Assembly (NCBI GenBank): GCA_029210465.1
Contig: JARGDL010000003.1
Coordinates: 1 to 64,000 of the forward strand
DNA from: Stygiobacter electus
GTDB taxonomy: Bacteria > Bacteroidota > Ignavibacteria > Ignavibacteriales > Melioribacteraceae
Reading direction: 5' to 3'
Length of the DNA: 64,000 nt
Part shown: positions 1 to 9,060 of the stretch, piece after piece
How the letters are laid out: each line of letters starts with the position of its first letter
How positions within the stretch are numbered: the first letter of the stretch is position 1
Notes under the pieces: generated by a model
The model's input: the letters and a program-made list of their open reading frames with translations, nothing else
Told to the model about the DNA's origin: nothing
Databases searched by the model: none
Position numbers and translations under genes: made by a program

Positions 1-12
1 AAGCAAGAATGT

Positions 13-660
13 ATGAACACATTAATTATCATAATAACATTACTTGTAATCTTAGGGATTGGATTCATTGATTTGTTCTTAGAAGTAAAAAATTATTCTG
101 ATAAGCATTCCTTTGCAATGGATTTCCTTGAGAAATATACAAATTATATCAAGAGCAAAGGTGAGAGTGATGAAGATTATGTTTGGTTAACATTACGTGC
201 CGAACGAATGCAAAATCAACTTGGTAGTTCTGGTGTAATGAATTATAAAATGGCTGGAAGTCTTAAATTTATTTCTAATTATCCAATCATTTTAAATTTT
301 TTACCAGAAATTAGAAATGAATTCAGTGATGGCTACATAAATAAAAGCAATTTTGAATTTACAATAAATACGGTAAGAGACACTCTGTTAAGGCATATTG
401 GTTTTATTGAAGACACTAAGAAAGATTATGATAAACAAATAGTAAATTCTCTTGCTTGGTTTCGTAATGGGGTTCTATTAATTGTTTTATTCCCAATTAA
501 AATTCTTAATCAATTTGGTTTATTGAGCAATTTATCATATTCAAAAGTGAAGTCTTCAAAAATATTTAAAATATTGGCATCATTGATTTCAATTATAGGA
601 TTTGTGTCTTCGATTATGTCAATCATTCTTGGCTGGAATGAATTTATCAAAATATTTTAA
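13..660 (+). CDS. Membrane protein of unknown function (215 aa, cassette cargo)
   Basis: I do not recognise a family. The protein has one hydrophobic segment at the very N-terminus (about residues 3-22) and another at the C-terminus (about 187-210). Between them is a mainly helical, charged region with a mildly hydrophobic stretch near residues 150-172, so most of it probably lies on one side of the inner membrane. An ATG at position 9 is out of frame; the ATG at 13 opens the long frame. It is the first gene of the cassette-like array and is followed within 15 bp by an attC-like site. Single genes of unknown function are typical of cassettes, but function is open. Confidence 0.7.
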   Translation: MNTLIIIITLLVILGIGFIDLFLEVKNYSDKHSFAMDFLEKYTNYIKSKGESDEDYVWLTLRAERMQNQLGSSGVMNYKMAGSLKFISNYPIILNFLPEIRNEFSDGYINKSNFEFTINTVRDTLLRHIGFIEDTKKDYDKQIVNSLAWFRNGVLLIVLFPIKILNQFGLLSNLSYSKVKSSKIFKILASLISIIGFVSSIMSIILGWNEFIKIF

Positions 661-671
661 AAATTATTGTA

Positions 672-842
672 GTTGCTTTATATCCAGCGTCTCAAGCGGA
701 ACGCTGTAGTCAGTCGTGGCATTTGTAGTTATAGTTTGAGTTTGTTTGTCCGGCATTTGTGTAACTGAATTACATAATCAATAAATCAAATAATTGGTAG
801 CGGAAACGGTGGGGCGTCCGCTTAAACGCAACGGTGTTATAC
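672..842 (+). other. attC-like recombination site 1
   Basis: The left arm near 686-706 contains CTCAAGCGGAACGC. The right arm near 811-836 contains GCGTCCGCTTAAACGC. These arms pair with one unpaired A in the left arm, a hallmark of attC sites. The right end is the core-like GTTATAC at 836-842, where cleavage would fall after G836. The left core is degenerate or not identifiable without the upstream flank. The site is about 170 bp, longer than most attC sites, with an AT-rich central spacer. It is visibly more GC-rich in its arms than the flanking DNA. Confidence 0.6.
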
Positions 843-975
843 TTACTTATGGTTAAGTATGGCGGTAAAAAGGAAAATATTTCTGATTCTTGTTGTGTTA
901 TTTCCTGTCGGTTTTATTTAGCAGAATGGATTGGGATTAACGCATTGCAATGTTATTGAAAAGAGAGGAATAATT

Positions 976-2268
976 ATGAAGGCATTTTATAAAATGTGGT
1001 TTTTGTTAATTACAACTGTAACCATGGTTTATTCTCAGGATTGGCCATTAGCACCTGAGGTATGGAGTAAACCAGTTTTACTTGATAGTGCATTAAACCA
1101 AAAATGGAAATGGTATGACACACCATCTTTCACAAGAAATTTCGATACCATTTATTACACTGGTGGAAATGGTGTTTATAGAGCAGTAAGAAAAATAATA
1201 AATCAGAATATAGTTTGGGATACGCTTAGACTAAATGAGAAAATAAACATTCCGGGGCAGTATGCACCGTTTTCATGTTCAATTAGTAGAGATGGAAAGC
1301 GCTTATATATTGCTCACTGGACAGTTGGAAAAGGAGTAGATATATGGAAAAGTATATGGGATAAGGATAGTAAAGATTGGGGTGCAATGGTGAATATGGG
1401 TGATGTTATAAACACTCGCCGCGGAGATGGATATTTATATGAGGTAAGTGAAGATACTGTTTATACAATCAGCAATCATATTGGATTAGCGACAATTTAT
1501 TATTACATATTTGATAAACAGAAAAATGAATGGGCTATAGCTGACAGCTTTGCTAATATTTTTATGCATCCTTTTCGACGTTCAGACAAATATGGTCTAT
1601 CATTAACTGCCAATAAAAAGAAGCTTTATTTGGGGCAACAATATGTAAGAGATGACCCCAACTTACCTCTTGATCAGGCAAGCAAACGCAAACAAGAACT
1701 AGCGGTTTCATACTGGGATGACAATAAAAAAGAATGGGGAACACCATATTATCTAAATATTAATTCACAGGGTTATTATCCCGATTCAATTAAGTGGCCC
1801 GGGTCTATTGCCGGAGGTTCTGATATGTATCCATGGATATCTGAAGATGGCAAAGTTCTAATCTTCAGTTCAGACAGAGATGTTAAAGTTGATTCTTTGG
1901 GAAACGGTGATTTTAATCCCAAATTATACATCTCATATTTATTAAAGGATGAGAACGGTGAGCCGGTAGGGGTGGAAACAGATGAAAACAATAATCCGAT
2001 CGACTATTATCTTTTTCCAAATTATCCTAATCCCTTTAATAGTTCAACTATTATTTCGTATAACTTGCCCAAATCTGAACATGTAACAATAATTATATTT
2101 GATTTATTGGGCAAAGAAATAGCTAAGTTAATTGATAAAGAGATGAATGCGGGAATGCACACTATAGTTTTTGCTCCGCAATTGTACAATCTTGCAAGCG
2201 GTGTTTATATATACAGATTAAAAACACCAACGCAACAAATTTCAAAACAAATGGTTTATTTAAAATAA
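976..2268 (+). CDS. Secreted PD40/WD40-like beta-propeller protein with T9SS sorting domain
   Basis: An upstream in-frame ATG exists at 931, but the ATG at 976 is preferred. It follows GAGAGGA and opens a clean signal peptide (MKAFYKMWFLL... ending VYSQ). The mature protein has repeats of the type 'S-x-D-G-K-x-L/I-Y/F' (for example SRDGKRLYIAHW and SEDGKVLIFSSD), as in PD40 beta-propellers. The last ~80 residues are a type A sorting domain (NYPNPFNSST ... SGVYIYRL), which directs export and surface anchoring through the type IX system. It lies 16 bp upstream of a broken secreted peptidase gene in the same cassette-like unit, so the two were probably co-transcribed. The binding target is unknown. 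Confidence 0.8.
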   Translation: MKAFYKMWFLLITTVTMVYSQDWPLAPEVWSKPVLLDSALNQKWKWYDTPSFTRNFDTIYYTGGNGVYRAVRKIINQNIVWDTLRLNEKINIPGQYAPFSCSISRDGKRLYIAHWTVGKGVDIWKSIWDKDSKDWGAMVNMGDVINTRRGDGYLYEVSEDTVYTISNHIGLATIYYYIFDKQKNEWAIADSFANIFMHPFRRSDKYGLSLTANKKKLYLGQQYVRDDPNLPLDQASKRKQELAVSYWDDNKKEWGTPYYLNINSQGYYPDSIKWPGSIAGGSDMYPWISEDGKVLIFSSDRDVKVDSLGNGDFNPKLYISYLLKDENGEPVGVETDENNNPIDYYLFPNYPNPFNSSTIISYNLPKSEHVTIIIFDLLGKEIAKLIDKEMNAGMHTIVFAPQLYNLASGVYIYRLKTPTQQISKQMVYLK

Positions 2269-2284
2269 TAAGGGGAACCTAAGT

Positions 2285-5200
2285 ATGAAAAAGTTAAAAT
2301 TATTTTCTGCAATGTTTTTTATTATTTCTGCGCAGTTATTTGCGCAAGGTTTTAGTGATATTGTGCATGTTAACCCAAATTATCAACCGGCAAAGAATCT
2401 AAATGGAGTTATGACATTAACTCAAGAAACAATAAAGGAGGTTGTAATAATTGCGATGGACCCAGGTTCCAGTTTTGTTTTACCAGACTGGTTTGATCCA
2501 TTATTTGAGCTTCATCTACCACAATATTTTAGTCAATCAACTCACGCTAATTTTATTTATCAACCCACGGTATTAAAAAGAGATGCAACACACGCATATG
2601 AAATGTTGACTGTTCCATCACAACACAGTCATGGCACAAATAACATGCAGTATGTTCTACAAACTGCTGATGCAACTGTAAATTTTGCTCTTTATGATTG
2701 GAACAATGACGGAATAGTTGAATTACATTTTACATCTATAGGCCCCGGCAATTGGGGAGTTGCATATGTTGGAGGATGGTACAGTTATGAATATATAACC
2801 AATGATCAGGGAAGCAACGGTTTAATAAAAGTTCGTGTTAATCATGAAAGCCGTGGGATAAATCGGGATAATTATTATGGTGTTATAGTTCATGAAGATG
2901 GCCATTTTTATTTTGGTTTTGATGACCAAGAACATGAATATCTAACCACATTTAATCATTGGGGGCTTGGCAGTTTTGATGCAATGTCGCATATACTTGG
3001 CTTCTATGATGACCAGCGAGTCTTTACTCAACCTTCCCCTTACAATCCAACTTATAGTGCAGTGAAAGGTTGGATTTAACCAACTAATATAACTGGTGAC
3101 TTGAATAATTTTACTTTGCAAGATTACCAATTTTCAAAAGCTCTATACCGTTACACTCCGCCAAATTTACCATCGAACGCGATACCCAATCAGAAACTTT
3201 ACATCACTTATATCGTTCCGAACAGAAGTTATGTTTTTAAAAACTTTCCAACAGTAGATAAAGAAAAAGGTGGTATATTAATTTGGCATACAAAAGGAGA
3301 TGGCTTATTAAATGGTGGAGATTTTACCAATTGGTATAGTAAGGATATTGACATTGAAGCCGCCCACGGTAAAACAAATTGGACAGATGACCAGTATGAC
3401 ACCGGAATTCAAAATCCAATAAGCGGAAGAGATAAACTTGAAGTAAGAAAAGTTGTAAATAATCAACCCAAATTTGTCATTAGGGGAAATCTCTAATGAC
3501 CACCATTAGGAAATAAAACTCTAAGTTATTTTAATACAATGAGATAGAAATTTAAATAATAAATTTCAGCGATCCATATGTCGCAAGTTTTCCTTACACT
3601 TTTTTTATCTTATTTGCCAATTTAGGTCAATGTTTATAAGGGATATTCACAGTCAATCAAGTTCTAATGACAAATCTGGGATCAAATAGTTGGAGGACCA
3701 TATTATGGTCAAGTAGAAGTTGGAGACTCTAGCATATTTTATTTACCGGGTGATGGCAAAAGCTTTACTTTTTACTCAAATCCCAATAGCAATTGGTACA
3801 ATCAAAACGAAACTTATGCTCACAACATTGCTTCTGGATTTGTTTTCAAAAATTTTCAATATAACACTGGTATTGCAAAAGCAGATTTTAACATCAATAA
3901 TTACATTATTGATGTCAATACCACACTACCCAAAGGCACATGGTATTTTAACTCTGACTTAACAATTAACAATGGAGTAACTTTTAATATTCAAGCGGGC
4001 TCAATATTGAGGTTTGCTTCAGGCAAAAAAATAATTGTTAATGGCATATTAAATACGTGGGGTACAGCAACCGAAAACGTTACATTTGATAGAATAGGCG
4101 CTACCGGTTCATGGGGTGGAATTGTTTATAATTCCGGTAGTAGCGGTACATTAAATTGGAGCATTATAACAAATGTACAAACTTATGGCGGTGCAGCGAT
4201 AGTTATTAACGGTTCATCACCAACCATTCAAAACTGCACAATAGAAAATAATGTTGGAGCTACGAGCGGCATACAAGTTTTATCTAATGGGCAACCATAT
4301 ATTTATAACAATATAATTCGTAACAATCCTGAACATGGAATTTATATTAGTCATTCTAATCCATACTTAAGATATAACATGATAACCGGTTCTACTTCTG
4401 CCAACAAAGCTTCTGTTTATTGTTACAATTTTGCTAGCCCATTATTTGGTGGTGTGGGCGGCGGTTTATCTGAAGGTAAAAACACTTTACAAAGTGGCTA
4501 TTATGGAATTGTAGCCGATTACTATTCCACACCTAGTGCTGGTGCTTCAGATATTGCATATAATAATCGTTTCATAAATAACAGTTGTGCAAACGCATAT
4601 GCAAATTATTATTCTACTATTTATGCAAGATATGATTGGTGGGGTTCTTCTATTCCAGACCCCAACAAGATAATATCTGTTAATGGCTCAACTATTTATT
4701 GGGATCCTTCCTTAACATCAGACCCCGGTCCTTCAAGAAGTATGCTTAGTACTCCATACTCCAACAATGAAACTTTACCAACAGGTTTAAGCTTTTCAAT
4801 AAATAATTCTGGTTCGCCGAATAATACTGAGATACAACAATCTGTAGTTTTTGATGATTTGCTCAAAGCTAGAGAATTACGTTTCACAAAGAATTATAAT
4901 GAAGCTTTTAATATTTATAAATCGATTCTATCTTCTAAAAAAGAGATGTCAGAGGCAAAAATAGCTTTAGTAGAATTAGGCAATATATATGCTGAGACTA
5001 AAGATTTAAAAATACTTACCTTTATAAAAGGTTTTATTCAAACGAAATATGACTTTAACGGATTAAAACCAATTGCCATGGAAGCATTATCTAAGATATA
5101 CACCAGTGAAAACAATATTAACGAGGCAATTGAAATTAACACTCAATTAATAAACGATTATAATGGTACAATTCACGAAAGAAGTGGTGGAATGAATTTG

Positions 5201-5659
5201 TTCTTCATTTACTACAATTCCGGCAAGTTTGATCTTTCAAAGGAAATGCTTTCTTCCGTAAAAACTAAATTTGAAAATAATACAGAAATGGAGGCTGCGG
5301 AATGGCTATTATATGTAGCCGGTGTTTATGATGCTAAGCCGGACCTGAGTAAAGTAATTACAATAAATCAAAATCAAGAATCAATCAAAAACTCAACTGA
5401 TTGTCAATTATTTGATAACTATCCTAATCCATTTAATCCAACAACTAAAATATCTTATCATTTACCTGAGGCAAGTTTTGTAACATTGAAAGTGTTTGAC
5501 ATTCTTGGAAAAGAAATAGTAACCCTGGTTAATGAAGCAAAACCATCTGGCAAACATGAAGTTGAATTTGATGCATCTAAATTACCAAGTGGTACTTATA
5601 TCTACCAATTGACTGCTGGAAATAATCAAATAATTAGAAAAATGTTATTGATCAAATAA
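2285..5659 (+). pseudogene. Broken secreted M6-like metallopeptidase with beta-helix and T9SS domains
   Basis: Three open segments (2285-3079, 3101-3496 and about 3671-5659) lie in one reading frame and read as one ancestral protein. In order: a signal peptide ending LFAQG; a peptidase domain with zinc motif HEDGH (H203) followed by FYFGFDD, as in M6 immune-inhibitor-A-like peptidases; parallel beta-helix repeats (about 4000-4650); a helical TPR-like part; and a T9SS sorting domain (NYPNPFNPTT) at the end. An in-frame TAA at 3077-3079 and a 214-bp MITE at 3467-3680 break it. Removing the MITE plus one copy of the ATCAA duplication removes 219 bp and restores the frame exactly (…VVNNQ|IVGGPYYGQ…). 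The 3' segment has no plausible start of its own. Confidence 0.85.
3467..3680. mobile_element. MITE copy 1 (214 bp) inside the peptidase gene
   Basis: The element has 17-bp terminal inverted repeats, CCCAAATTTGTCATTAG at the left and the inverse of CCCAGATTTGTCATTAG at the right (one mismatch). It is flanked by a perfect 5-bp direct repeat ATCAA at 3462-3466 and 3681-3685. It has no coding capacity. A second copy lies at 6511-6723 and differs at roughly one base in twelve. It would have been moved by a transposase encoded elsewhere; none is in the window and I cannot name the parent family. Confidence 0.9.
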
Positions 5660-5716
5660 AGATATTCTTTTAGAGAAGGCAGAATTATTACAGTTCTGCC
5701 TTCAGATTATAAGAAC

Positions 5717-5938
5717 GTAAGTATAACAAGCCAATCAAGCGGACGCCGTTTTTCATTTCGGCATTGTTCTAATTTTTATGTTTGGTTATAAAACTAAGTT
5801 ACTCTATAAAGTAGTATGTTCTAAAAAATATTATTAATAAATAAAAAGTTGTTGGTATTGTTCGGCATCCTTGTTCCTGCCTTCGTTAAAACTTCGACAG
5901 GCAAGCTGGGGCGCCGCTTATCGGCAAGTACGTTAGGT
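5717..5938 (+). other. attC-like recombination site 2
   Basis: The site opens with GTAAGTATAAC (5717-5727), the exact inverse of the start of this cassette at 836-846, and closes with the consensus core GTTAGGT (5932-5938, GTTRRRY). The left arm AAGCGGACGCC pairs with the right arm GGCGCCGCTT, leaving one A unpaired, the pattern that fixes strand choice in attC recombination. The total of 222 bp is longer than the usual 57-141 bp range, and the middle spacer is AT-rich. The start resembles the TATAACAA...GCC start of Vibrio cholerae repeats. Confidence 0.68.
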
Positions 5939-5951
5939 TGCTGGGAGAATA

Positions 5952-6425
5952 ATGGAAACATTTTTAATATCAGAAAGAAGTAGGACTTATATATTTGTCA
6001 GTTTTGTAGTAACTATTGTCATACTTATTATGGAACAATATGGGTTTATTAATAGGAATATTACTTATTCATCTGTTATTACTTGGTATTTCATTTTAGC
6101 GTTAATACAAGAGATTGGTGCTTTGCAATTTAGAAGAATTGGTAAAGTGAAAATATTTCCCAAATCAATAGAACTAATAAATGAAGATGGTATTGTTACC
6201 TCAATAAATCTTACGAATGAAATGCATATAATAATTCATGATGAATCGCCTATTCTTAAAAGTTCTTTCAAATTATTCAAAACAAAGCGGCTATATATCT
6301 TCCAAAATGAGGATCAAATATTTAATAAGATGTTGATTGTATATAAAAGAAAAAATAAAGAATTAGAAATGATTATAGATTCTTGGAGAAGAGATAAATT
6401 ATTAATTGAGTACAAAGCAACCTAA
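5952..6425 (+). CDS. Membrane protein of unknown function (157 aa, cassette cargo)
   Basis: No family is recognised. Two hydrophobic segments (about residues 13-30 and 40-57) are followed by a soluble region of ~95 residues. That region is rich in beta-strand-like stretches (KIFPKSIELINEDG..., MHIIIHDES) and ends in a basic helix. The layout resembles small membrane proteins carrying a PH-like domain, but this is a guess. The gene starts 20 bp after the GTTAGGT core, and its stop codon TAA (6423-6425) lies inside the next core GCAACCTAAC. That tight fit is typical of an integron cassette. Confidence 0.75.
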   Translation: METFLISERSRTYIFVSFVVTIVILIMEQYGFINRNITYSSVITWYFILALIQEIGALQFRRIGKVKIFPKSIELINEDGIVTSINLTNEMHIIIHDESPILKSSFKLFKTKRLYIFQNEDQIFNKMLIVYKRKNKELEMIIDSWRRDKLLIEYKAT

Positions 6426-6510
6426 CCAGTGCCTGCTAATGAACTTACTCATTCAAGAAGCGGAGTAAGCGAGAAGCCGTAACGGACGGCTTGTTTTTGT
6501 AATTATTTAA
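6417..6510 (+). other. Left half of a third attC-like site, right half missing
   Basis: GCAACCTAAC at 6417-6426 is the exact inverse of GTTAGGTTGC at 5932-5941, so this is the end of the cassette carrying the 157-aa gene. It is followed by a GC-richer stretch that can fold into two hairpins (CTTACTC/GAGTAAG at 6444-6469 and AAGCCGT/ACGGCTT at 6474-6492). No closing GTTRRRY core or matching right arm follows. Instead a MITE begins at 6511. The site is probably truncated. Confidence 0.5.
6474..6499 (+). terminator. Hairpin with T-run, possible terminator
   Basis: AAGCCGT, a 5-base loop, then ACGGCTT, followed by GTTTTTG. The 7-bp perfect stem and short T-run could end transcription of the 157-aa cassette gene. 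It may instead be a stem of the damaged attC site. Confidence 0.4.
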
Positions 6511-6723
6511 CCCAAATTTGTTATTAGTGGAAATCTCTAATGACAACCATAAGGGAAAAAAGCTCTAAGTTATTTTAATACAATGAGATAGAAATTAATT
6601 AATAAATTTCAGTGAATCACATGTCGTAAGTTTTCCTTACACTTTTTTTATCTTATTTGCCAATTTAGGTCAATGTTTATAAGGAATATTCACAGTCAAT
6701 CAAGTTCTAATGACAAATCTGGG
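6511..6723. mobile_element. MITE copy 2 (213 bp)
   Basis: This copy matches the element at 3467-3680 along its whole length, with about 15 differences by eye. It has the same inverted ends (CCCAAATTTGTTATTAG at left; inverse of CCCAGATTTGTCATTAG at right). The flanks are TTTAA and TTTAT, a 5-bp target duplication with one mismatch, which fits an older insertion than copy 1. It lies where the right half of the last attC-like site would be expected. Confidence 0.88.
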
Positions 6724-6969
6724 TTTATAAAAAATTACACCTTATATTCAAACTCTCTTAAAAAATTCAAAACAAAAAATTGTCTTTAAATTATAATAGA
6801 TTTTTAATTTTATAATTAACTTAAATTCGTTTGAATTTCCTCAGTTAAGAAAAACAATCTTTATATTTAATGATTTAGGCTTTAATTCGATTAAAATAAT
6901 TTGGGGAAAAGAAATGAAAATTATAAATGGGAGAAATTATTATTAAATATGACTTTTTAAAAAAAGTAG
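6724..6969. other. Very AT-rich spacer, no gene seen
   Basis: This stretch contains no open frame with a ribosome binding site and no clear hairpin or repeat beyond A/T runs. It separates the MITE from the 3' end of the tRNA-Ser gene. Confidence 0.6.
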
Positions 6970-7056
6970 CGGAGAGTCAGGGATTCGAACCCCGGAAGGA
7001 CTTGCATCCTTAACGGTTTTCAAGACCGCCGCATTCAACCACTCTGCCAACTCTCC
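6970..7056 (-). tRNA. tRNA-Ser (anticodon UGA)
   Basis: The reverse strand reads GGAGAGT at the 5' end and ACTCTCC-G at the 3' end, with GGTTCGAATCC in the T arm. It has an extended class II variable arm, and the anticodon loop CTTGAAA gives anticodon TGA. CCA is not encoded (the next bases are CTA). The length is 87 nt. The 3' end faces the cassette and MITE region, the usual side for integration of mobile DNA, but no duplicated tRNA end was found in the window. Confidence 0.95.
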
Positions 7057-7224
7057 GTTTTTTCTTTGGCTGAATAGTTTTCTAAAACTACTTTGCCAAA
7101 TCATTATACATTATTTCAAAAAATTGCGATGCAACTATAATAAATTTTTTTGAAAATCTCCATTCCAAATAAACATTTTTTAAATACTTTCATTAATTTT
7201 CCAACCAACATTGATGAGCTAATT

Positions 7225-9060
7225 ATGAAAAAATTACTTTTAATTTTATTACTTATTAATTCTACATTTTATTTTCAAACAAAATTTAATGAGCCACCAG
7301 CATGGGCTAAAGAAGCTGTTTGGTATCAAATTTTTCCCGAGAGATTTTTTAATGGCGATAAATCAAACGATCCTCATCCAATTGATATGAAAAGTGCGTG
7401 GCCATTTTTTGTCCCTGATGGTTGGACAATTACATCATGGACTTGGGATTGGTATAAACTTCAACCTTATGAAAAAAAACTTGGAAAAAACTTTTATGAT
7501 GTTGTAAATATCCGCCGCTATGGTGGTGATATTCAAGGCATTATTGATAAGCTTGATTATTTACAAGACTTAGGAATTACAGCTATTTACCTGAATCCAA
7601 TTTTTGAATCACCCTCACTTCATAAATATGATGCAACAATGTATCATCATATTGATAATAATTTCGGCCCAAATCCTGAACGTGACAGAAAAATTTGGGA
7701 AGAAGAAAATCCTGCCGATCCAACAACTTGGGAATGGACAACTGCAGATAAACTTTTTCTAAAATTAATAGATGAAGTTCACAAACGTGGAATGAAAATT
7801 ATAATTGATGGCGTTTTTAATCATATGGGATTAACTTCATGGGCATTTCAAGATGTGGTGAAAAATCAGGAAAATTCTAAATTCAAAAATTGGTTTACAA
7901 TAAAACGATTTGATAACCCAGCCACTCCAGAAAATGAGTTTGATTATGAAGGTTGGTATGGAATCAAAGATTTGCCGGAAATTAGAGAAGATGAAAATGG
8001 AATAGTTGAAGGTCCTCGTGAATATATTCATGCAATTGTCAAAAGATGGATGGACCCAAACAATGATGGCAATCCAAATGATGGAATTGATGGCTGGAGA
8101 CTTGATGTTGCAGAAATGGTAAATCATAATTTCTGGAAAACTTTCAGACAATGGGTTCGCGAGATTAATTCCAACGCTTACATTGTGGGCGAAGTTTGGT
8201 GGCAAGATTGGAAAAATTATAAAATGTTTGATGCAAGTCCATGGTTGAAAGGAGATGAATTTGATGCAGTAATGAATTACAGATTCACACGCGCCAATAA
8301 AAATTTTGTTCTTAATAAAAAAGAAAAAGATGATGTTTTCGCTTACATTGATTCAATTAAAACAATGATGAAAAATTATAAAGATAATTATTATGTAATG
8401 ATGAATCTTTTAGGAAGTCACGATACTGAAAGATTAGCATCCGTTGTTGTAAATCCAGATTATAAATATGATCATGGAGCCAACGCAAGAGACAGCAGAA
8501 ACTATGATGTAAGAAAGCCAAATGAATCAGAAAGATTAAAACAAAAATTTGTTGTTGCATTACAAATGACACAACCTGGTGCACCCCACATCTATAATGG
8601 AGATGAAGCTGGTATGTGGGGCGGCGATGATCCTGATGATAGGAAACCAAATGTCTGGAAAGAATTTAAATATGATGACGAAACTACTCATCCTTTTGGC
8701 TTGCCAAGAAAGGTTGATAAAGTAAAGTTCGATGATAACCTGTTTAATTTTTATAAAAAAATGATAAAGATTCGTAAAGAAAATAAAGCTTTATCTTTAG
8801 GTTCAATTGACTTTTTCACTAATGAAAATCAAAAAAATTTAATTGTTTATGAAAGAATTTTTAATGGAGAAAAACTTTTTATCGTCGGGAATAATAATAC
8901 TAAAAAAGAAAAGGTCAACTTAAAAGACTTTGAGATATTTAAAGATTATAAATTGTTAAAAGATCTTGTGACAGAAAAATTATTTGACATACATAAAGTA
9001 AAATTTAATTTAACATTAGATCCTTTTCAGTTAATGATTCTAAAAAATGCTGATAAATAA
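7225..9060 (+). CDS. Secreted alpha-amylase family (GH13) glycoside hydrolase
   Basis: This enzyme should hydrolyse alpha-1,4-glucans outside the cytoplasm. The frame opens upstream, but the ATG at 7225 starts a signal peptide (MKKLLLILLLINSTFYF) and is preferred. GH13 signatures are present: DGVFNH (region I), DGWRLDVAEM with nucleophile D294, GEVWW with acid/base E323, and SHDTER with D400. The sequence starts its catalytic part with EPPAWAKEAVWYQIFPERF and has 611 residues, similar to neopullulanase or cyclomaltodextrinase-like enzymes. Exact specificity cannot be read. It is a single-gene unit between the tRNA and a convergent small gene. Confidence 0.9.
   Translation: MKKLLLILLLINSTFYFQTKFNEPPAWAKEAVWYQIFPERFFNGDKSNDPHPIDMKSAWPFFVPDGWTITSWTWDWYKLQPYEKKLGKNFYDVVNIRRYGGDIQGIIDKLDYLQDLGITAIYLNPIFESPSLHKYDATMYHHIDNNFGPNPERDRKIWEEENPADPTTWEWTTADKLFLKLIDEVHKRGMKIIIDGVFNHMGLTSWAFQDVVKNQENSKFKNWFTIKRFDNPATPENEFDYEGWYGIKDLPEIREDENGIVEGPREYIHAIVKRWMDPNNDGNPNDGIDGWRLDVAEMVNHNFWKTFRQWVREINSNAYIVGEVWWQDWKNYKMFDASPWLKGDEFDAVMNYRFTRANKNFVLNKKEKDDVFAYIDSIKTMMKNYKDNYYVMMNLLGSHDTERLASVVVNPDYKYDHGANARDSRNYDVRKPNESERLKQKFVVALQMTQPGAPHIYNGDEAGMWGGDDPDDRKPNVWKEFKYDDETTHPFGLPRKVDKVKFDDNLFNFYKKMIKIRKENKALSLGSIDFFTNENQKNLIVYERIFNGEKLFIVGNNNTKKEKVNLKDFEIFKDYKLLKDLVTEKLFDIHKVKFNLTLDPFQLMILKNADK

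Larger units (their letters stand above)
1..6510. mobile_element. Integron-like gene-cassette array without visible integrase
   Basis: Three gene units are separated by attC-like sites. The unit at 837-5932 begins with TTATACTTAC and ends with its exact inverse GTAAGTATAAC. The unit from 5933 begins with TTAGGTTGC and ends with GCAACCTAAC. This is the arrangement expected of cassettes that circularise and recombine at G^TT of the R' core. All intact genes point the same way. No tyrosine-recombinase integrase is in the window, so the array is either a cluster lacking integrase or the far end of an integron lying upstream. The 5.1-kb middle unit is far larger than a usual cassette. The sites were recognised by eye, not by a covariance search. 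Confidence 0.62.

Noticed and set aside
3720..3962. 80-aa forward frame between the MITE and the beta-helix
   Set aside because: It is out of frame with the clear continuation of the ancestral peptidase protein and has no ribosome site.
4007..5659. Stand-alone 550-aa beta-helix/T9SS gene
   Set aside because: The start is inside a beta-strand with no ribosome site, and coding sense continues upstream to the MITE in the same frame; it is the 3' part of the broken peptidase gene.
7150..7224. Extended N-terminus of the GH13 enzyme
   Set aside because: It would bury the signal peptide behind 25 residues; ATG 7225 gives a normal export signal.
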